Source: Planctomycetota bacterium (lineage in GTDB: Bacteria > Planctomycetota > Planctomycetia > Pirellulales > PLA5). Taken from it: a DNA stretch of 40,061 bases. The stretch's first letter is position 1; the number at the start of each line of letters is the position of its first letter. The translations under genes and the position numbers were made by a program. The notes under the pieces are model-generated. The model saw only the letters and a program-made list of their open reading frames with translations, was not told the origin of the DNA and ran no database searches. Where the stretch lies: NCBI GenBank assembly GCA_029259895.1, contig JAJDEG010000690.1, positions 1 through 40,061 of the forward strand, written 5' to 3'. This document shows, one piece after another, positions 34,410-40,061 of this stretch.

Positions 34410-37000
34410 GCCTTTCGCCGCTGCCGATCGACGACGTGCTCGGTGAACTCGTCGCCGTGCTTCGCGACAAACGGTCGGTTGTGCTGCGCGCTCCGCCGGG
34501 GGCGGGTAAGACGACGCGCGTGCCGCCGGCGTTGTTGGATGCTGGACTGGCCGGGAGTTCGCAGACGGGCGACGGGCAGATTCTACTGCTCGAACCGCGG
34601 CGGTTGGCCGCGCGGGCCGCGGCGGCGCGGATCGCCGACGAACGTGGCGGGCGCGTGGGCGATGAAGTCGGCTACCACGTGCGCTTCGACCGACGTGCCG
34701 GCAAGCGAACGCGGATCGTCGCCATGACCGACGGCGTTTTCGTGCGGCGGTTGCAGGACGATCCGTTCTTGGGCGGCGTGTCGGTGGTCATCTTCGACGA
34801 GTTTCACGAACGTGGGCTGTACACCGATCTCGCGCTGGCGATGGTCGAGCGCGTGCGGGGCGACGTTCGGTCGGACTTGAAGGTGGTGGTGATGTCGGCG
34901 ACGCTCGACGCGGAGCTGATCGCCGCGTACTTGGGGGACGCTGCGGTCGTCGAGAGCGCGGGACGGCAGTTTCCGGTGGAGATGCGTTACATTCGTGCGG
35001 CGACGCGAACGCCGCTCGACGAGCAGGTTACCGAAGCGGTGCAGCGGATGCTCGCGGAAACGGCTGGCGACGTGTTGGTGTTCTTGCCGGGGGTGGGCGA
35101 GATTCGCCGCGCGGAGCGGACGCTGGCCGCTGTGGCGCAGCGCGGCGAATTGGCCGTGATGCCGCTGTTCGGCGATATGCCGCTCGATGCGCAGCAGGCC
35201 GTGCTGGCGAGGAGCGAGCGGCGGAAGGTGGTGCTGGCGACGAACGTGGCCGAGACATCGATCACCATCGACGGCGTGACGGCGGTGATCGACACGGGAC
35301 TGGCGCGTGTGCTGCGGCACGACGCGGCGGTGGGGCTCAATCGGTTGGAGACGGCGCGGATTTCGCGGGCGTCGGCCGATCAACGGGCCGGTCGCGCGGG
35401 GCGAACGGCGGCGGGCGTTTGCCAGCGGCTATGGACGGAGCGGGCGCAAGCTGCTTTGGCGGAGCGCGAGACGCCGGAGGTGCTGCGCGTCGACTTGGCG
35501 GGGCCGGTGTTGGAACTGCTGGCGTGGGGCGAAAACGATCCGTTGTCGCTGCCGTGGTTCGAGCCGCCGCCGGTCGCGGCCGTGGAGCAAAGTTTGGCAT
35601 TGCTGGAACGGCTCGGCGCGATCGAAGCTGGGAAGGCGGCGGCAGTGGGTCGGATGACGGCGCTAGGAAGGGCGATGGCGCGACTGCCTGTGCATCCACG
35701 GCTGGCGCGGTTGTTGGTCGAAGGGGAGCGGCTGGGCGTGGGCGAGCGGGCAGCGCTGGCGGCGGCGGTTTTGTCGGAACGCGATCCGTTTCGTGCCGCT
35801 GGGCGAGGAGGCAATCCACGCGGACGGACGGCGGAACATCGCAGCGATTCGGACGTGCTGGACCGCGTCGCGGCGTTGGAAGCTTACGCCGAGAGAGAGA
35901 ACGCCGGGCATCTCGGATTGCCGATCGACCGAGGGGCGGCGAAGAACGTGCTGCGAACGGCGGAGCAGCTTGGCCGGATGCTTGGCGAGTTGGAACGGTC
36001 TGCAAACGATACGCGAACCGAGTCGGCGGACTTCGAAGCGGACGCCGACGAGGCTCTGTTGCGGGCGATTTCGGCGGCATTCGCGGATCGGTTGGCGCGA
36101 CGGCGCGATGTGGGGTCACGGCGAGCGGTGATGGTCGGGGGGCGCGGCGTGCGGCTCGATGAAGCGAGCCGTGTGGCTGAAGGAGAACTGTTTGCGTGCG
36201 TTGAGATTCAGGAGCAGGGGGGAAGCGAGGCGCTGGTGCGGCAGGCTTCACTGGTGCGGCGCGATTGGCTCGACGAGCGACACATGAGCGCGACGGTCGA
36301 CGTGGAGTTCGACGAGGAGAGCGAGAAAGTCGTGGCTTGGAAGCGGACGCGGTATTTGGATCTGGTGATCGAGCAAGCGGCGGCGCGGTTGCCGGCCGAT
36401 TTCGACGCCGGGGAACTGCTGGCGAAGGAAGCGGCGGCGCGGATGGATATCGCGGCGCTGCTGGACGACGAGGCGACGCAGTTCTTGCATCGCGTGCGTT
36501 CGCTCGGCGCGTGGATGAGCGAGTTGAATCTGCCGACGTTGGGCGATGCGGACCTTGGCGATCTATGGCCGAGGATTTGCGTGGGATGCGTTTCGCTGGC
36601 CGGCGTGCGGCGGCGAAAGCTGATGCCGGTGCTGGCCGGGATGCTCGACGGAGGGGAGCGGGCGGCGCTCGATCGTTATGCGCCGGCGCGGATCGAGGTG
36701 CCGAGCGGAAGTCAGATTGCGCTGGTCTACGAGTTCGGCAAGCCGCCCGTGTTGGCGGTGCGGATTCAAGAGTTGTTCGGCATGCGGGAGACGCCGCGCG
36801 TGGCTGGCGCGCGGGTGGGCGTGTTGTTGCATCTGTTGGGGCCGAATTATCGGCCGCAGCAGATCACTTCGGACCTGGCGAGCTTTTGGAACAATGCGTA
36901 CCAAGACGTGCGGAAGGAATTGCGGCGGCGCTATCCGAAGCATGCCTGGCCGGAAGATCCTTGGACGGCGACGGCGGAGCGACGACCGCGGCGGCGCTGA
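34406..37000 (+). CDS. hrpB: ATP-dependent helicase HrpB
   Basis: A DEAH-family ATP-dependent RNA helicase of 864 residues, the usual length for HrpB. Motif I is APPGAGKTTR (29-38); LLEPRRLAARAAAARIA follows; motif II is DEFHER (131-136); motif III is SATLD (164-168). Motif V is TNVAETSITIDGV and motif VI is QRAGRAGR. The C-terminal HrpB domain is complete, ending in KHAWPEDPWTATAERRP, the typical family tail. The frame is open from 34322, but the GTG at 34406, overlapping the cupin stop, matches the family N-terminus. The physiological role of HrpB is poorly defined in bacteria. It converges on the sigma factor gene, with 65 bp between the stops. Confidence 0.95.
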   Translation: MSLSPLPIDDVLGELVAVLRDKRSVVLRAPPGAGKTTRVPPALLDAGLAGSSQTGDGQILLLEPRRLAARAAAARIADERGGRVGDEVGYHVRFDRRAGKRTRIVAMTDGVFVRRLQDDPFLGGVSVVIFDEFHERGLYTDLALAMVERVRGDVRSDLKVVVMSATLDAELIAAYLGDAAVVESAGRQFPVEMRYIRAATRTPLDEQVTEAVQRMLAETAGDVLVFLPGVGEIRRAERTLAAVAQRGELAVMPLFGDMPLDAQQAVLARSERRKVVLATNVAETSITIDGVTAVIDTGLARVLRHDAAVGLNRLETARISRASADQRAGRAGRTAAGVCQRLWTERAQAALAERETPEVLRVDLAGPVLELLAWGENDPLSLPWFEPPPVAAVEQSLALLERLGAIEAGKAAAVGRMTALGRAMARLPVHPRLARLLVEGERLGVGERAALAAAVLSERDPFRAAGRGGNPRGRTAEHRSDSDVLDRVAALEAYAERENAGHLGLPIDRGAAKNVLRTAEQLGRMLGELERSANDTRTESADFEADADEALLRAISAAFADRLARRRDVGSRRAVMVGGRGVRLDEASRVAEGELFACVEIQEQGGSEALVRQASLVRRDWLDERHMSATVDVEFDEESEKVVAWKRTRYLDLVIEQAAARLPADFDAGELLAKEAAARMDIAALLDDEATQFLHRVRSLGAWMSELNLPTLGDADLGDLWPRICVGCVSLAGVRRRKLMPVLAGMLDGGERAALDRYAPARIEVPSGSQIALVYEFGKPPVLAVRIQELFGMRETPRVAGARVGVLLHLLGPNYRPQQITSDLASFWNNAYQDVRKELRRRYPKHAWPEDPWTATAERRPRRR

Positions 37001-37065
37001 AGATACGCATGGTCCGCAATCGATACACGTCGGTCGTGTCACCGCATTTTTTCTCTTCATTTGCC

Positions 37066-38337
37066 CTACTGCGCCGGCGTCTGGACTTCGTTCAATCGAC
37101 GCTGGAGAAAGCGGCGTTCGCTGTCGTTGGTAGCCAAGTCGAGCGCTCGAACGTAGCTTTGGGCCGCGGCGGCGGGTGAATCGCAGCGGCGCAATAAATC
37201 GGCGCGGGCCGCGTGGAGCAGGTAGTAGCCATTCAGATCGCCGGCGGCCGCAAGCGCGTCGATGATTTCGAGCGCCGCCCGCGGACCATCGACCATCGCG
37301 ACGGCGACGGCACGGTTGAGCGAGACGACCGGCGTGGGCTGGATGCGTTCGAGCCGATCGTAGTGGCGGAGAATTTCGCGCCAGTCGGTTTCCTCGGCAC
37401 GCGCGGCGCGACAATGCACCGCGGCAATCGCGGCCTGCAGCGTCATCGGGCCGGGAGTGTCTTGCAAGGCCTCGTCGACCAACGGCAACGCTTCGGCGAT
37501 CTGCTGTTGGTGCCAGCGCGTGCGGTCTTGCTCTTCGAGCAGCACGAGATCGCCGGTCGCGTCGAGTCGGGCATCGCGGCGGGCGTCGTGCAGGAGCATG
37601 AGCGCGACTAGCCCGACGGCGTCGACGGGCGGCCGCGGCGTCATCAGGGCGAGCAACAACCGACCGAGGCGAATCGCCTCGACGCACAAATCCGTTCGCA
37701 CCAGCGAATCGCCGCGTGTCGCCGAATAACCCTCGTTGAATATGAGATACACGACCGTAAGTACCGCCTCGAGCCGCGCCGGCATATCGCCGGTTTCGGG
37801 CACGACGTACGGAATGCCGGCGTCGCGGATCTTGCGTTTAGCGCGGACCAGCCGCTGAGCCATCGTTGCGGGTGCAACGAGAAACGCTCGGGCGATCTCG
37901 TCCGTTTCTAGGCCGCCGAGCGTGCGAAGCGTGAGGGCGACTTGCGATTCGAGCGCCAGCGCCGGATGGCAGCACGTAAAGATCAGCCGCAGCCGGTCGT
38001 CGGGGATGTCGCTCCCGTCGTCGTAACTCCCGTCGTTGTCGCCGCGTCGCGTCGTCGTCTGAGGGCTGACCGCGGCGACGTCGGCGAGTTTCTCGGAAAA
38101 GTTTTCGCGGCGGCGGATGCGGTCGATCGCCTTGTGGCGAGCCGCTTGAATGATCCACGCCCGGGGCGAATCGGGCACTCCGGTGCGATGCCATTGTTCC
38201 AGCGCGGCGGCGAAGGCTTCCTGGGCGGCCTCTTCGGCAAGGTCGAAGTCGCCCACGAACCGGATGAGCGTCGCGACGATTCGCCCCCAGTCCGAGCGAT
38301 AAACGGCGTCGATGGCGGCATTACTGTTGGGGACCAT
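37066..38337 (-). CDS. ECF42-type RNA polymerase sigma factor with TPR-like C-terminal extension
   Basis: A 423-residue sigma factor of the group annotated as DUF6596-containing. Region 2 is [20 protein letters not shown] then [19 protein letters not shown] (about 31-76). The linker is Asp/Gly-rich and includes a diverged 15-bp duplication (38013-38042). Region 4 spans [20 protein letters not shown] to [15 protein letters not shown] (about 116-172). The long C-terminal extension includes [11 protein letters not shown] and TPR-like helices ending in a repeated [18 protein letters not shown]-type segment. This extension is the mark of ECF42, which uses no classical anti-sigma and partners with DGPF proteins (family knowledge). 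YCII/DGPF genes indeed lie divergently downstream. No ribosome-binding site is evident before the ATG at 38337. Confidence 0.93.
   Translation of the reverse strand: MVPNSNAAIDAVYRSDWGRIVATLIRFVGDFDLAEEAAQEAFAAALEQWHRTGVPDSPRAWIIQAARHKAIDRIRRRENFSEKLADVAAVSPQTTTRRGDNDGSYDDGSDIPDDRLRLIFTCCHPALALESQVALTLRTLGGLETDEIARAFLVAPATMAQRLVRAKRKIRDAGIPYVVPETGDMPARLEAVLTVVYLIFNEGYSATRGDSLVRTDLCVEAIRLGRLLLALMTPRPPVDAVGLVALMLLHDARRDARLDATGDLVLLEEQDRTRWHQQQIAEALPLVDEALQDTPGPMTLQAAIAAVHCRAARAEETDWREILRHYDRLERIQPTPVVSLNRAVAVAMVDGPRAALEIIDALAAAGDLNGYYLLHAARADLLRRCDSPAAAAQSYVRALDLATNDSERRFLQRRLNEVQTPAQ
38013..38042. repeat. Diverged 15-bp tandem duplication in the sigma factor linker
   Basis: tcccgtcgtcgtaac is followed by tcccgtcgttgtcgc (12 of 15 identical). 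It encodes the repeated Asp/Gly/Ser part of the linker between sigma regions 2 and 4. Confidence 0.6.
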
Positions 38338-38367
38338 CGAAGAATTTTAGACGATTCTTCGCGGCTA

Positions 38368-38394
38368 TGTCGATTGGCGGAATCGCCGTTCGAC
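38368..38394. promoter_or_regulatory. Symmetric ECF42-like divergent promoter
   Basis: On the plus strand TGTCGA (38368-38373) and CGAC (38391-38394) are 17 bases apart, matching the ECF42 promoter pattern as I recall it (TGTCGA -35, CGA/TC -10). On the minus strand GGTCGA (38395-38390) and CGA (38372-38370) also lie 17 bases apart. The site is a dyad: GTCGA/TCGAC outer arms and GGCG (38376-38379) / CGCC (38384-38387) inner arms share one centre. Expected leaders would be about 60 bases (DUF1579) and about 25 bases (sigma). It would provide autoregulation and operon control. Confidence 0.55.
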
Positions 38395-38460
38395 CTATGG
38401 GCGGAAGCACTCGCCGTTCGTTCGCGGAAGTGCAAGGGAAATCGCCGAAAGGAGCAAGAA

Positions 38461-39096
38461 ATGCGTATGAAATGGACAGTCGGAACTGCGGCTTTTGTGT
38501 TGTGGGTCTCAATGCTCGCTGGACAAAGCGGGGCCGACGAATCGCCGAAATCCGCGAAAACGGCCGACACCAAAGCCGTCGACGCCAAGGCAGCCGACAT
38601 CGCCAAGGCCATCGCCGAGGCGGGCAAGCCGGGGCCAGAGCACGCCAAGCTCAAGCCTTTGGCCGGGCAATGGACATACACGGGCAAGTGCTGGATGATG
38701 CCTGGCCAGCCGCCGGTCGAGATCAAGGGAACGGTCGAGCGGAAATGGATTCTCGGCGGGTTATTCTTGGACGAGCGGATCAGCGGAACGGGTTTCGGCG
38801 GCGATACGCCGTTCGAAAGCTTCGGCCTGTTGGGGTACGACAAGAACGCCAAGAAGTATACGTGGACGTTCGCGTGCAACATGGGATCGGGAAGTTCCAA
38901 CGGCCTGGGAACCGTCGACGCATCGGGCAAGCTCGTGTATCAGTCGACGTGCTATTGTCCCGTCGAGCGGCGGGAGATCACGGCCCGCGACGAAATTCGG
39001 TTCGAGGGGAAGGACAAGGTCGTCATGGAATCATATAAGATTGACGGCGGCAAGGACGTGAAGGTGATGGAGATCGTCTCGGTGCGGCAAAAATGA
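38461..39096 (+). CDS. Secreted DUF1579 protein
   Basis: A 211-residue exported protein. The ATG at 38461 has AAAGGAG 6 bases ahead (38448-38454). A signal peptide covers about residues 1-25 (MRMKWTVGTAAFVLWVSML, then a GQSGADE cleavage region), followed by a Lys/Ala-rich linker. The DUF1579 domain runs from HAKLKPLAGQWTYTGKCWM through KGTVERKWILGGLFLDERISG and SFGLLGYDKNAKKYTWTF to the C-terminus. DUF1579 (PF07617) is a small beta-barrel family of unknown function often found beside ECF42 sigma genes. The gene is divergent from the sigma gene, with the symmetric promoter-like site between them. Confidence 0.92.
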   Translation: MRMKWTVGTAAFVLWVSMLAGQSGADESPKSAKTADTKAVDAKAADIAKAIAEAGKPGPEHAKLKPLAGQWTYTGKCWMMPGQPPVEIKGTVERKWILGGLFLDERISGTGFGGDTPFESFGLLGYDKNAKKYTWTFACNMGSGSSNGLGTVDASGKLVYQSTCYCPVERREITARDEIRFEGKDKVVMESYKIDGGKDVKVMEIVSVRQK

Positions 39097-39174
39097 TGCG
39101 CGCAGGTCGGTGCGCCATGACCGCCACGTTCGCAAGGTCGACATTACGAATCTGAAGCAACCATCTTTAATTCG

Positions 39175-39208
39175 GCGGTGGGCGAGACGACACCATCTCG
39201 CCCGCCGC
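39175..39208 (+). other. Intercistronic hairpin before the YCII gene
   Basis: A 13-bp stem (39175-39187 with 39196-39208, one G-U pair) closes an 8-base loop about 25 bp before the YCII start at 39234. No T-run follows on either strand, so an mRNA-processing or stability role is possible rather than a standard terminator. Confidence 0.55.
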
Positions 39209-39233
39209 AATAGAACGTTGCACGGACACCATC

Positions 39234-39593
39234 ATGAAGTTCATTTTGCTCTGTTACGATGACGGCCCGGCGTGGGAGAAGCTTGGCGAGGCGGCCCATC
39301 GTGCGGCGATTGAAGAGGCCGTGCAACTGACGCAAGCGTTGCGTGCCAATGGGGAGTACATCCTGGCGTCGCCACTGGAGCCGATTTCGACGGCCAGCAG
39401 CGTTCGCGTGCGCGACGGCAAGACGCTTGTAACCGACGGGCCATTTGCCGAGACACGCGAGCACTTGGGTGGGTTTTATTTGATCGAAGCAGGGGATCGG
39501 CGAGAGGCGATTGCCATTGCGGCGCGACATCCTGGGGCACGGCTGGGAACGGTCGAGGTGCGGCCCTTGATGGAGATATCGGGATTGCCGTAG
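39234..39593 (+). CDS. YCII/DGPF-domain protein
   Basis: A 119-residue protein of the YCII-related (DGPF) family. It starts MKFILLCYDDGPAW and carries the DGPF motif at residues 68-71, followed by AETREHLGGFYLIEAGDRREAIAIAARHP, the family core. DGPF proteins are the conserved partners of ECF42 sigma factors and may act as input or output modules; their biochemical activity is not established. No clear ribosome-binding site precedes the ATG; a strong hairpin lies just upstream. The gene probably belongs to one operon with the DUF1579 gene, the VOC pseudogene and the next YCII gene. Confidence 0.93.
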   Translation: MKFILLCYDDGPAWEKLGEAAHRAAIEEAVQLTQALRANGEYILASPLEPISTASSVRVRDGKTLVTDGPFAETREHLGGFYLIEAGDRREAIAIAARHPGARLGTVEVRPLMEISGLP

Positions 39594-39666
39594 ATTGTTT
39601 GGTGGGCGCGGCAGATCTTTATCCAACAACGATTATCGACTTCACGACGCGCGTAGGGACAACTTG

Positions 39667-39948
39667 TTGGCCACGCAGATAATTGTCGACTTGAGCGTGA
39701 GGGACTTGGATCGATCCGACGCGTTTTTCGCAAAGCATGGATTTAAGTTCAACCCGTCAGTTCACCGATGAAACGGCGACCTGTATGATCGTCAGCGATG
39801 CGGTATTCGCGATGTTGCTGATCGAGGCGAATTTCAAAACGTTTATGCCGAACGCGAGTTGCGAAACGGCCAAGGCAACCGAAGTGCTGGTCTGTGGTGC
39901 GACGATCGCGCGGCAGTTGACAACATGATGACAATATGGAGAAACTGA
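39667..39948 (+). pseudogene. VOC (glyoxalase-like) pseudogene with two frameshifts and a missing C-terminus
   Basis: Three consecutive frames together read as a VOC protein. Frame one (from TTG at 39667) gives TQIIVDLSVRDLDRSDAFF and AKHGFKFNP. An extra base near 39757 shifts to QFTDETATCMIVSDAVFAML and continues to KATEVLVC. A second indel after 39895 shifts to CDDRAAVDNM, and the frame ends at 39948. Intact relatives continue about 55 residues beyond this point (family knowledge), so the C-terminal half of the fold is lost. The order fits ECF42 clusters, where VOC proteins commonly sit beside DGPF genes. A clustered sequencing error is possible, but the missing C-terminus argues for decay. 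Confidence 0.75.
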
Positions 39949-39949
39949 C

Positions 39950-40061
39950 GTGAAATACATGCTGCTAATTTACATGGATGAACAAGCGATGACGGACGAG
40001 GAGCGGTCGGCGTGTTACGTCGAGTCGGCGCAACTCTGTCAGGAACTACAAGAGAATGAGA
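39950..40061 (+). CDS. YCII/DGPF-domain protein (truncated by window end)
   Basis: The first 37 codons of a second YCII-related protein. The GTG at 39950 has GGAG 8 bases upstream (39938-39941). The sequence VKYMLLIYMDEQAMTDEE, then CYVESAQLCQELQENE, matches the N-terminus of YCII proteins found with ECF42 sigma factors. It follows the VOC remnant directly and continues beyond the window. Confidence 0.85.
   Translation, partial: MKYMLLIYMDEQAMTDEERSACYVESAQLCQELQENE

Noticed and set aside
37024-37055. Possible terminator between hrpB and the sigma gene
   Set aside because: Only a 5-bp stem (ACACG/CGTGT), with the T-run displaced by six bases; too weak to call.
39681-39686. Second TGTCGA as an ECF42 -35 element before the last YCII gene
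   Set aside because: No CGA at 16-18 bases downstream, and the bases encode the conserved IVDL of the VOC remnant.

Overview
The window looks like a planctomycete chromosome, most likely order Pirellulales. It is GC-rich. Two surface proteins carry the planctomycetal N-terminal LExLExRQ(L/M)L motif and C-terminal dockerin-type repeats. There is a PEP-CTERM protein, a DUF1080 protein, a Tat-exported Gfo/Idh/MocA oxidoreductase and a 5352-residue mosaic surface protein. All assignments come from reading the sequence; no database search was run.

Layout. 288-3437 (+) encodes a secreted beta-propeller/dockerin protein. 3476-7634 (-) holds an MFS exporter, a secreted DUF1080 protein, a secreted protein of unknown function and NAD kinase. 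7923-8816 (-) is a spondin-domain PEP-CTERM protein whose transcript ends at a strong terminator (7765-7802). It is divergent from a Crp/Fnr regulator (9196-9975, +), which is translationally coupled to a one-TM zinc-finger protein (9972-10517). A perfect TGTGA-N6-TCACA dyad lies between the divergent genes. 10551-13528 (-) carries dxs and an ispA-type prenyl synthase, joined by a one-base TAGTG overlap (isoprenoid pathway).

14320-15525 (+) is the most unusual gene. It encodes an exported thioredoxin-fold protein whose active site reads Thr-TGA-Gly-Pro-Cys in an otherwise open frame. TGA therefore stands where the first CxxC cysteine belongs, which suggests a selenoprotein. A SECIS-like hairpin follows the TGA and a strong terminator (15602-15638) ends the transcript. 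Next come the Gfo/Idh/MocA oxidoreductase (15800-17287) and the giant gene (17901-33959; six lamin-tail domains, CotH kinase, beta-helix, PA14-like, pre-peptidase C-terminal repeats, two dockerins). A cupin gene and hrpB helicase follow, overlapping by GTGA.

The right end is an ECF42-type cluster. A sigma factor with a C-terminal TPR-like extension (37066-38337, -) is divergent from a DUF1579 protein, a YCII/DGPF protein, a frameshifted VOC pseudogene and a second YCII protein cut by the window edge. A dyad between the divergent genes reads as an ECF42-like promoter on both strands.

A recurring feature is short (14-22 bp) tandem duplication, often with a 15-bp period, in coding and non-coding DNA (12126-12170, 12974-13003, 13551-13578, 13714-13743, 14042-14074, 15517-15554, 15803-15847, 17408-17446, 34347-34391). 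No tRNA, rRNA, CRISPR array, insertion sequence or phage gene was recognised. Bases 1-287 hold no convincing gene.
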